Shown here one piece after another: positions 49,377-56,090 of a DNA stretch of 64,000 bases. Origin of the DNA: Amycolatopsis nalaikhensis. Lineage in GTDB: Bacteria; Actinomycetota; Actinomycetes; Mycobacteriales; Pseudonocardiaceae. The stretch spans positions 7,943,501-8,007,500 of the forward strand of contig NZ_CP127173.1 in assembly GCF_030264295.1 (NCBI RefSeq), read 5' to 3'. The position numbers and the translations under genes are program-made. A model generated the notes under the pieces. That model ran no database searches, was not told the DNA's origin, and saw nothing but the letters and a program-made list of their open reading frames with translations. Positions within the stretch are counted from its first letter, which is position 1. Each line of letters opens with the position of its first letter.

Positions 49377-49874
49377 TCACTCGGACGGCACGACGGCGGC
49401 GAACACCGTCTGCTCGCCCTTGGTGCAGGTGGTGCCGCCCTGCGCGGCGGGCGGCCCGGACGTGCACAGCCAGCCGTCGACGGTCTCGTTCACCGCGTCG
49501 TTCGACCCGGCGCCCTGGCGCCCGGCGATCTTGCGGTGGAAGTCGCCGACCAGCTTCGTCGCCGCCGCGCAGCTGACGCCGGCCGAGCCGCTGTCGAACA
49601 CGTACAGCGTCAGCCCGCTGGCCGCGGTCACCGTGCCGCACGAGCCGGGGACCGACGGCGGTGCCCCGGACGGCTTCGACACCGGCGCCGGCGTGGACGA
49701 GCCGCCGGTCGCGGGCGGTGGCGGGGGCGTGCCGGTCGTCGTCGGAACGGGGGACGACGTCGCCGGGGGCGGGGACGGCGGCGCCGGGGCGGCCGGGGCG
49801 CCGGAGCACGCCGCCAGCGCGGGCACGGCGAGGCAGGCCGCGAGCCACTTCCTCGTGGTGGTCGGGTGGGGCAC
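49377..49874 (-). CDS. Four-cysteine secreted lipoprotein (paralogue of previous gene)
   Basis: 165-aa lipoprotein: GTG 49874 behind GGAGGAAGGA, a signal with lipobox LAAC, a long Pro/Ser/Thr linker and a small domain with cysteines in GSCGTVTA, VSCAAATKLVGDFH, GWLCTSGP and TTCTKGEQ, the same spacing logic as its neighbour (CAAATKL is shared word for word). The pair looks like an old tandem duplication of a small cell-surface domain. Function unknown. Confidence 0.8.
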   Translation of the reverse strand: MPHPTTTRKWLAACLAVPALAACSGAPAAPAPPSPPPATSSPVPTTTGTPPPPPATGGSSTPAPVSKPSGAPPSVPGSCGTVTAASGLTLYVFDSGSAGVSCAAATKLVGDFHRKIAGRQGAGSNDAVNETVDGWLCTSGPPAAQGGTTCTKGEQTVFAAVVPSE

Positions 49875-50154
49875 CGCGATCCTTCCTCCCCGGTGGGCCC
49901 CGCGGGGCGACGTGCCCACGGGTGTGCGGCAGATTACTCCAGCCGGGTGGCGGCCCGTCCGGTGCCCGCCCCAACACCGTCCACAATGGACGATTAACAT
50001 TCCGTTCACGCTCCGAAACCTCGCGCTGTCATCGAGAATCGATCGGTCTAATTCCCGCCGTGCCCGTTAACATCCGGGCCGCGCGTGCCGAAGATCCCGG
50101 TGGAGGCCGAAGAGCTTCCCCGTCCCCGACACCCGTCCCGAGCCCGTGAGAGCG

Positions 50155-50379
50155 ATGAACGCCGAAGCAGTGACCAGCCCCGAAGGCGGCGACACCGAAG
50201 ACCCGTCCAGTCCGCCGACCGTGCCCAGCAGCGTCGTCTGGTGCTGCGGCCGCCCGTACGTCCTCGAGGCGCGCCCCGGCCGCGCCCGCTGGATGGGCAC
50301 CGACTACCGCGGCCGCCCCGAAGCGCTGAGCAGCGCCGAGCTGCAGCGACGCGGCTGGAGCCGCCGCCGGGCGTGCTGA
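50155..50379 (+). CDS. Small hypothetical protein
   Basis: 74-aa reading frame starting ATG 50155 (GTG 50146 also open). The N-terminal third is acidic and Ser/Pro-rich; the rest (SSVVWCCGRPYVLEARPGRA, WMGTDYRGRPEALSSAELQR) is compact and does not look like frame noise. Three cysteines, no signal. I do not recognise it. It stands 23 bp ahead of the phosphatidyltransferase gene. Confidence 0.45.
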   Translation: MNAEAVTSPEGGDTEDPSSPPTVPSSVVWCCGRPYVLEARPGRARWMGTDYRGRPEALSSAELQRRGWSRRRAC

Positions 50380-50402
50380 CCGGCGCACTCTAGGCTGGGC
50401 GG

Positions 50403-51020
50403 GTGAGCACAGCCGCCCCCGAACCCGCCGCTCAGGCGAGCGCCGAGCCGTCACTGCTGCGGCAGGCCCTGAACGTCCCGAACATCCTGTCCCTGCTGCG
50501 GCTGGCCGGCGTCCCGGTCTTCCTCTGGCTGCTGCTCGGCCCGGAAGAGGACGGCTGGGCGCTCGCGGTGCTGGTGTTCAGCGCCCTCACCGACTGGCTC
50601 GACGGCAAGCTGGCCCGCTGGCTCAACCAGATGTCCCGGCTGGGCCAGCTGCTCGACCCGGCGGCCGACCGGCTGTACATCCTGGCGACGCTCATCGCGT
50701 TCCTGGTCCGCGAGATCATCCCGTGGTGGGTCGTGGTCCCGCTCGTGCTGCGCGAGGCCGTCCTCGGCGTCTGCGTCATGACGCTGCGCCGCCGCGGCTT
50801 CGCGCCGCCCGAGGTCACCTACATCGGCAAGGGCGCCACCTTCGTCCTGATGTACGCCTTCCCGTTCCTGCTGCTCGCGCAGGGCGGCTCCGACGTCGCC
50901 GCGGTCGCCCGGCCGATCGGCTACGCCTTCACCATCTGGGGCGCGGTCCTCTACCTCTGGTCCGGCGTGCTGTACGTCGTGCAGGCGCGCAACGCGCTGC
51001 GCGGCGCCGGCGACGACTGA
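50403..51020 (+). CDS. CDP-alcohol phosphatidyltransferase (PgsA2/cardiolipin-synthase-like)
   Basis: 205-aa membrane enzyme with the family motif DWLDGKLARWLNQM...GQLLDPAADRL (DGxxAR, then GxxxDxxxD) and about six helices. It joins a CDP-linked lipid to an alcohol acceptor at the membrane. In Mycobacterium the gene at this place next to gcvH and garA is pgsA2. Acceptor (glycerol phosphate, inositol phosphate or phosphatidylglycerol) not decidable here. Confidence 0.88.
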   Translation: MSTAAPEPAAQASAEPSLLRQALNVPNILSLLRLAGVPVFLWLLLGPEEDGWALAVLVFSALTDWLDGKLARWLNQMSRLGQLLDPAADRLYILATLIAFLVREIIPWWVVVPLVLREAVLGVCVMTLRRRGFAPPEVTYIGKGATFVLMYAFPFLLLAQGGSDVAAVARPIGYAFTIWGAVLYLWSGVLYVVQARNALRGAGDD

Positions 51021-51123
51021 GCGCGACGCCGTTACCCCGGGTCGTGCCGGGCGGCTGCGCCGTGTGGGTGTAAGACTTCGCCCAGCACGTTTTCGCCAGT
51101 GAGGGCATGAAAGGGGACCGGCG

Positions 51124-51507
51124 GTGTCCGCTCCTGAAGAGCTTCGCTACACCGAGGAACACGAGTGGGTCGCCACCCGCGAGGAGACGCTCGTCCGCGT
51201 CGGCATCACCGAGTACGCGCAAGACCAGCTCGGCGACGTCGTGTTCGTCGACCTGCCCGAGGTCGGCCGCCAGGTGAGCGCGGGCGACGTCTTCGGCGAG
51301 GTCGAGTCGACCAAGAGCGTCTCCGAGCTGTTCGCGCCGGTCGACGGCGAGGTGGTGGCGGTCAACGACGCCGTCGCCGACTCGCCCGAGCTGATCAACA
51401 GTGACCCGTACGGCGAGGGCTGGCTGATCGAGATCCGGCTCGACGACTCGGCGGGCCTGGAAGCCCTGCTCGAAGCCGAGGCGTACGACGCGCTGACCAA
51501 GGGCTGA
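51124..51507 (+). CDS. gcvH: Glycine cleavage system H protein
   Basis: 127-aa lipoyl carrier of the glycine cleavage complex, shuttling the methylamine group between P, T and L proteins. Lipoylation lysine at residue 64 in VESTKSVSE; EEHEWVATREETLVRVGITE and YAQDQLGDVVFVDLPEVG are typical. Start GTG 51124 behind AAAGGGGA. gcvP lies 5 kb downstream behind a glycine riboswitch; gcvT is not in the window. Confidence 0.96.
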   Translation: MSAPEELRYTEEHEWVATREETLVRVGITEYAQDQLGDVVFVDLPEVGRQVSAGDVFGEVESTKSVSELFAPVDGEVVAVNDAVADSPELINSDPYGEGWLIEIRLDDSAGLEALLEAEAYDALTKG

Positions 51508-51622
51508 AGCCCGCTCCGCCGGTTCGGGGAGCCGGGGCTCGGAGAATCGATCAGGCACGGTACGTTGGCAGCTACACGTTCTTGAGTACTAGGCATCACA
51601 GCATGTGTGGAGGAGAGCTCAG

Positions 51623-52093
51623 GTGAGCACGAACGACGGGCCCGGCGGCGTTCCCCCGGAGCAGTCTCCGGAGCGGACCTCTGTCTTCCGGGCCGACTTC
51701 CTGGCCGAAGCCGAAGGCCACGAGCCCGCCCCGGCCGCGGAAGCTCCGGTCCAGGGCGTCGACGCCCTGCCGCCCGGTTCGGCCCTGCTGGTCGTGAAGC
51801 GCGGGCCCAACGCGGGTTCGCGGTTCCTGCTCGACCGCGACACCACCAGCGCCGGGCGGCACCCGGACAGCGACATTTTCCTGGACGACGTCACGGTGTC
51901 CCGGCGGCACGCGGAGTTCCGGCGCGAGGGCGGCGAGTTCGTCGTCATCGACGTCGGCAGCCTCAACGGCACCTACGTCAACCGGGAGCCGGTCGACCAG
52001 GCCGTCCTCGCCGGCGGCGACGAGGTCCAGATCGGGAAGTTCCGCCTGGTCTTCCTGACCGGCCCGGGGCACGGGGGCCAGGGGGCGCAGTGA
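51623..52093 (+). CDS. garA: FHA-domain metabolic regulator GarA/OdhI
   Basis: 156-aa protein: a flexible N-terminus with the kinase target ERTSVFRADFL, then an FHA domain (about 55-150; AGRHPDSDIFLDDVTVSRRH, GSLNGTYVNREPV). Unphosphorylated GarA inhibits 2-oxoglutarate dehydrogenase and regulates glutamate enzymes; phosphorylation by PknB or PknG makes the FHA domain bind its own tail. In M. tuberculosis the site is ETTSVF with Thr21 (PknG) and Thr22 (PknB). Here the Thr21 equivalent is Arg18 and only the Thr22 equivalent (Thr19) remains. Followed by ftsR with a 4-bp overlap. Confidence 0.95.
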   Translation: MSTNDGPGGVPPEQSPERTSVFRADFLAEAEGHEPAPAAEAPVQGVDALPPGSALLVVKRGPNAGSRFLLDRDTTSAGRHPDSDIFLDDVTVSRRHAEFRREGGEFVVIDVGSLNGTYVNREPVDQAVLAGGDEVQIGKFRLVFLTGPGHGGQGAQ

Positions 52094-52836
52094 CGGCGGC
52101 CGGGCGGCCACAGAACCACGGGTTGAGCATCGGGGCCGTTCTGGCGCAGCTGCGCGCCGACTTCCCCGACGTCACCATCTCCAAGATCCGGTTCCTCGAA
52201 GCGGAAGGCCTGGTCACGCCGGGCCGGACGCCTTCGGGGTACCGGCAGTTCGCCGCGGCGGACGTGGAGCGCCTGCGGTTCGTCCTGGCCGCCCAGCGGG
52301 ACCACTACCTCCCGCTGAAGGTCATCAAGGAGCAGCTGGACGCGGCGGACTCGGGTGCCGGGCCCGCCGCGGCCCTGCCCCGCCCGCCGCGCCGGCTGGT
52401 GCCGATCGACGCGCCCGCGGAGAACGTCGGCCTGCCGGTGGCGGACGACTTCGCCGCTGGCAAGGAGCTGCGCCTGACCCAGGAGGAGCTCCTGGAGCGG
52501 GCCGGCATCGACGAGGCCGCGCTGGCCGACCTCCAGCAGTACGGCCTGGTCCGGCCGGGCCCGGCGGGGTTCTTCGACCCCGACGCGGTGCTGGTGGCGC
52601 GCACGGTGAAGGCGATGACCGAATTCGGTATCGAGCCGAGACATCTGCGTGCCTTCCGCGCCGCGGCCGACCGCGAGGTGGGGTTGCTGGAGCAGATCGT
52701 GACGCCGGTGTACCGGCATCGTGACCCGGAGGCCGGGGCGAGGGCGGACGAGGTGGTCAGGGAGCTCGCGGCACTGTCCGTGACGCTGCACACGCTCCTC
52801 GTCAAGGCCGGAATCCGTGGCGTCGCCGGGTGTTGA
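52090..52836 (+). CDS. ftsR: MerR-family regulator FtsR (Rv1828 type)
   Basis: 248-aa MerR-type DNA-binding protein: LSIGAVLAQLRADFPDVTIS, KIRFLEAEGLVTPGRTPSGY, RQFAAADVERLRFVLAAQRD match Rv1828 and the corynebacterial activator of ftsZ, FtsR. The C-terminal half carries a second winged-helix-like part (LTQEELLERAGIDEAALADL). GTG 52090 overlaps the garA stop. Cell-division control is known for the family, not shown here. Confidence 0.9.
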   Translation: MTAAGRPQNHGLSIGAVLAQLRADFPDVTISKIRFLEAEGLVTPGRTPSGYRQFAAADVERLRFVLAAQRDHYLPLKVIKEQLDAADSGAGPAAALPRPPRRLVPIDAPAENVGLPVADDFAAGKELRLTQEELLERAGIDEAALADLQQYGLVRPGPAGFFDPDAVLVARTVKAMTEFGIEPRHLRAFRAAADREVGLLEQIVTPVYRHRDPEAGARADEVVRELAALSVTLHTLLVKAGIRGVAGC

Positions 52837-53050
52837 TCGTAACGGGGCAGTGAGATCCTCTTTGCGGTCCCATGTCAATGACTGAATGTTCGGACCCGCA
52901 TGCCGTACCGTGAGAGCAGGGTTTGCGGCAGGCGAACCGAGAGAGTCCGGACAGCGAGCACAGCGCACGGATGACGGGTAGCGTCGGCAGTGGCGGCGCG
53001 AAGCCGTTCGAACGCTGAAGCCCGTGTGCACGAGAGGGAGGCGAAACCCG

Positions 53051-53524
53051 ATGAGCGAAATGCGCGTCGTCGGTGTGCGGGTCGAGCTGCCCGCGAATCA
53101 GCCGATCTTGTTGCTGCGGGAGACCGAGGGTGAACGGTATCTGCCGATCTGGATCGGCTCGGTCGAAGCCACCGCCATCGCCTTGGAGCAGCAGGGGGTC
53201 CGCCCCGCCCGTCCGCTCACGCATGACCTGCTGAAAGAGGTCATCGGAGCGCTGGGCCGGGAGCTGGAGCAGGTCGTCATCACCGATCTGAAGGAAGGCA
53301 CGTTCTTCGCGGAGCTGGTCTTCGACGGCGACATCCGGGTGTCCGCCCGGCCGAGCGACTCGGTCGCGCTGGCCCTGCGGATCGGCGTCCCCATCCACGC
53401 CGTGGACGCGGTGCTGGAAGAGGCCGGCCTGATCATCCCGGACGAGCAGGAGGACGAGGTCGAGAAGTTCCGCGAGTTCCTCGACTCCGTGTCGCCGGAA
53501 GACTTCCGCGGAGCCGACACCTGA
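53051..53524 (+). CDS. Bifunctional nuclease family protein (DUF151, Rv1829 type)
   Basis: 157-aa protein with MRVVGVRVELPANQPILLLR, YLPIWIGSVEATAIALEQQG and ARPSDSVALALRIGVPIHAV, the signature of the bifunctional-nuclease/DUF151 family (RNase/DNase activity reported for a few members). ATG 53051. Position after ftsR matches Mycobacterium. The 214-bp gap before it shows no clear site. Confidence 0.92.
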   Translation: MSEMRVVGVRVELPANQPILLLRETEGERYLPIWIGSVEATAIALEQQGVRPARPLTHDLLKEVIGALGRELEQVVITDLKEGTFFAELVFDGDIRVSARPSDSVALALRIGVPIHAVDAVLEEAGLIIPDEQEDEVEKFREFLDSVSPEDFRGADT

Positions 53525-53533
53525 TCTCTTGCC

Positions 53534-53549
53534 TTGACGCGGACGTCAA
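53534..53549. promoter_or_regulatory. MerR-type operator over the promoter of the MerR-thioredoxin unit
   Basis: TTGACGCGGACGTCAA has 6-bp arms; its first half doubles as a -35 box (TTGACG), with TAGCGT at 53554 as possible -10. MerR regulators bind such dyads in their own promoters. The start codon follows 17 bp later. Confidence 0.6.
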
Positions 53550-53566
53550 CGTCTAGCGTCGGAGGC

Positions 53567-53962
53567 ATGCGGATCGGAGAACTCGCACAGCGCACGGGTG
53601 TCACCACCCGTGCGCTGCGCTTTTACGAGGCCCAGGGCCTCCTCGCGGCCCGTCGCTCGGCGAACGGCTACCGCGAGTACGACGAGGACGACCTCCAGCT
53701 GGTCAAGGAGATCCAGACCCTCCAGACGGTCGGGCTGACGCTGGAGGAGACCCGGCCGTTCGTCGAGTGCCTGCGCAGCGGCCACGACACCGGCGACGCG
53801 TGCGAAAGCTCGATCGAGGTGTACCGCCGCAAGCTCGAAGAAGCCGACGCGCTGCTGGCGAAACTCGGCGGCATCCGCGCCGAGCTGACCGCGAAGCTCG
53901 TCGCCGCCCTCGCCCGGCAGGCCCCCGATCCGTGTGTCGTGCCCGATTCCCCGCGCCCCTGA
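53567..53962 (+). CDS. MerR-family regulator, possibly redox- or metal-sensing
   Basis: 131-aa MerR protein: MRIGELAQRTGVTTRALRFY, EAQGLLAARRSANGYREYDE, then a coiled dimerisation helix and cysteines at CLRSG, DACES and near the end DPCVV. Cysteines after the coiled coil are where SoxR and metal sensors bind their cofactor. GGAGG lies only 1 nt from ATG 53567, so the message may be nearly leaderless. It is followed after 12 bp by a thioredoxin gene, which suggests control by thiol or oxidative stress. Confidence 0.88.
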   Translation: MRIGELAQRTGVTTRALRFYEAQGLLAARRSANGYREYDEDDLQLVKEIQTLQTVGLTLEETRPFVECLRSGHDTGDACESSIEVYRRKLEEADALLAKLGGIRAELTAKLVAALARQAPDPCVVPDSPRP

Positions 53963-53974
53963 AGGAGCCCCCCG

Positions 53975-54310
53975 ATGTCCGAAGTCACCGCAGTCACCGA
54001 TGCGACCTTCGCCGAAGTCCTCGGCAGTGACGTCCCCGTGCTCGTCGAGTTCTGGGCGACCTGGTGCCCGCCCTGCCGGATGGTCTCCCCGGTGCTCGAC
54101 GCGCTGGCCGCCGAACGCGCCGGGACGCTCGCCGTGCGGAAGATCAACTCCGACGAGAACCCGGAGACCACCCGCTCCTACCAGGTCATGTCGCTGCCGA
54201 CGATGATTCTCTTCCGCCACGGGGAGCCGGTCGAGACGATCGTCGGCGCGTTCCCGAAGGCCCGCATCGAAGAGCGGCTCGACCGGGCCCTCATGGCGCC
54301 GTCGCCTTGA
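53975..54310 (+). CDS. Thioredoxin with WCPPC active site
   Basis: 111-aa thioredoxin fold: VLVEFWATWCPPCRMVSPVL carries the active site, with WCPPC instead of the classical WCGPC, and MSLPTMILFRHGE holds the cis-proline. The second Pro is common in some actinobacterial thioredoxins and in TlpA-type proteins and shifts the redox potential. No signal peptide, so cytoplasmic. Second gene of the MerR unit; its last 20 bp overlap the convergent TetR gene. Confidence 0.93.
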   Translation: MSEVTAVTDATFAEVLGSDVPVLVEFWATWCPPCRMVSPVLDALAAERAGTLAVRKINSDENPETTRSYQVMSLPTMILFRHGEPVETIVGAFPKARIEERLDRALMAPSP

Positions 54311-54923
54311 CGAAGGTGTCCGCGACCTCGCGGCCGTACTTCTCCAGGTCCAGGGAGGGGTCGGCCGCGTAGGCCGCGGCGACGCCGTCGATGGCCTGGG
54401 CGATCGACATCGCCATCACCTCCGGCGTGAACTCGCCGAACAGCCCTTCGGCCTGCCCCTGCTTGAGCTGACGCGCGAGGCCGTGCACCCGCATGTCGTC
54501 GACCAGCACCTTCGTCATCACCCAGCCGTCGGCGTCGTCGGCGTTGGCCGCCAGCTCGGTGAGCACCCGGACGCACTCCGGGTACGCGCGCAGGAACGCG
54601 ATCGACGTCTCGATGTGCGCCCGCAGGTAGCCGGGCCGGTCCGCCGGGTCGAGCTCGCCGCCGGTGCGCGCGGTGAGGAACTCGTTCTTCGTCTCGACGA
54701 CCGTGCTCAGCACCGCCTGCATCAGGCCGGCCTTGTTCGTGAAGTGGTAGGAGATCAGCCGGGTGCTGCTGAGCCCGGCGCGCTCCTTGATCTTGGCGAA
54801 GGTGGTCTTCCGGTAGCCGAGGTCGGCGATGACGCCGATCGTCGCGCCGATGATCTGCGCGCGCCGCGCGGCCTCGGTGACGCTGAGCCCCAGCTCCGCC
54901 ATGAGGTCGGTGTTTACTTGCAT
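54291..54923 (-). CDS. TetR-family regulator
   Basis: 210-aa TetR protein: QIIGATIGVIADLGYRKTTF and AKIKERAGLSSTRLISYHFT form the DNA-binding domain; the helical ligand domain has no recognisable ligand signature. Start ATG 54923 lies within an AT-rich palindrome; ATG 54902 would put the operator wholly upstream. No ribosome site for either, so a leaderless message is likely. Nothing else on its strand nearby: its target may be itself or a distant gene. Confidence 0.9.
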   Translation of the reverse strand: MQVNTDLMAELGLSVTEAARRAQIIGATIGVIADLGYRKTTFAKIKERAGLSSTRLISYHFTNKAGLMQAVLSTVVETKNEFLTARTGGELDPADRPGYLRAHIETSIAFLRAYPECVRVLTELAANADDADGWVMTKVLVDDMRVHGLARQLKQGQAEGLFGEFTPEVMAMSIAQAIDGVAAAYAADPSLDLEKYGREVADTFVKATAP

Positions 54924-54951
54924 GAGTAAAAATTAACACGGCTGAGTAAAA
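54913..54951. promoter_or_regulatory. TetR operator over the start of the TetR gene
   Basis: TTTACTTGCATGAGTAAA (54913-54930) is an AT-rich palindrome covering the start codon; its half-site TGAGTAAAA (54923) recurs exactly 20 bp on at 54943. Two helical turns of spacing suggest repressor binding on one face. The rest of the gap to 55201 shows no other clear element. Confidence 0.7.
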
Positions 54952-55201
54952 GTGTCGAGCGGGTTTGAACCGCGGCCCACGGGGTACGGCGAACGGCTCA
55001 AAGGCTCATCCGTCCGTTGAGGCTTGCCGCGCGTCGCGTTGACCGGTCCAGTCCGGGCGCTTACCGTCGAAGGAGGTAAATCGCCACGGTGTGATTCGCG
55101 GTCTGGGGCCGGACCGTGGCGGTCGACCTCCGGCGGGCCCCGCTCCTGGGGCCGTCCGGCTGTCATTCGCCGGCCGCCAGGTCGGGCGAGGGGAGGCTTG
55201 C

Positions 55202-55780
55202 GTGGTCGAGGCTGGTTCCGAGAAGCAGCCTGTTGAGGTCGCGAGTGGCGAGCAGGGTGAGCTGTTCCCCGACAACTCGCTGCCGGACGAGCTGGTGGGC
55301 TACCGCGGCCCGGCCGCGTGCCAGATCGCCGGGATCACCTACCGCCAGCTCGACTACTGGGCCCGGACGAAGCTGGTCGCGCCCAGCATCCGCACCGCGC
55401 ACGGCTCCGGCTCGCAGCGGCTGTACTCGTTCAAGGACATCCTGGTCCTCAAGGTCGTCAAGCGGCTCCTGGACACCGGGGTCTCGCTGCAGAACATCCG
55501 CGTCGCCGTCGACCACCTGCGCGTCCGCGGGGTCCGCGACCTCGCCCGGGTCACGCTGTTCTCCGACGGCACCACGGTCTACGAATGCACGTCCCCGGAG
55601 GAGATCGTCGATCTGCTCCAGGGCGGCCAAGGCGTCTTCGGCATCGCGGTCAGCGGGGCGATGCAGGAGATCAGCGGCACCATCCACGAGTTCCCGGCCG
55701 AACGCGCCGACGGCGGCGTCGTCGAGACGCACGAACCGGACGAGCTGACCCAGCGCCGCAACGCCCGCAAGACCGGTTGA
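55202..55780 (+). CDS. MerR-family regulator (Rv1830 type)
   Basis: 192-aa protein nearly identical in its core to Mycobacterium Rv1830: DELVGYRGPAACQIAGITYR, QLDYWARTKLVAPSIRTAHG, SGSQRLYSFKDILVLKVVKR, LLQGGQGVFGIAVSGAMQEI. The DNA-binding domain is MerR-like. GTG 55202 behind GAGGGGAGG, 6 nt. The 3' neighbour is the glycine riboswitch and gcvP, the same arrangement as in mycobacteria. Targets not known to me. Confidence 0.92.
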   Translation: MVEAGSEKQPVEVASGEQGELFPDNSLPDELVGYRGPAACQIAGITYRQLDYWARTKLVAPSIRTAHGSGSQRLYSFKDILVLKVVKRLLDTGVSLQNIRVAVDHLRVRGVRDLARVTLFSDGTTVYECTSPEEIVDLLQGGQGVFGIAVSGAMQEISGTIHEFPAERADGGVVETHEPDELTQRRNARKTG

Positions 55781-55829
55781 TCACCGCCGAGGCGGACGGA
55801 GTAAGGTTCTCCCTGCGGTCGACGAATCC

Positions 55830-56040
55830 GCGCGGGAGAGTCCGAACCTCATAGTGAGTTCGGCGCCGAAGGAGCAAGTCCTCCCCGGAACCTCTCAGGC
55901 ACCCTGGACCGCGCGGACGAGACGCCTCTGGAAAGCGGGTCGTCAGAACACAGCCTGATGGCCCCGCCGACGGTGCAAGCCCGGCAAACTGCGGGCGAAA
56001 CTCTCAGGCGCCCATTTCGGGTACGGACAGAGTGGGGAGG
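55830..56040 (+). ncRNA. Tandem glycine riboswitch upstream of gcvP
   Basis: Two glycine-aptamer cores in a row. The first (about 55830-55936) has GCGGGAGAGTCC, CGCCGAAGGAGCAAG, CCTCTCAGGCA, GGACGAGACGCCTCTGG. The second (about 55945-56040) has CGCCGACGGTGCAAGC, AAACTCTCAGGCGC, CGGACAGAGTGGGGAG. Tandem aptamers of this type switch on glycine-cleavage genes when glycine is high; gcvP starts 51 bp later. I see no strong terminator stem, so control may act at the ribosome site. Confidence 0.92.
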
Positions 56041-56090
56041 GCCAGGACAGCGAAGTCCGGGCCCAGCCCCGCCGTCTCAAGGAGGCCTCC

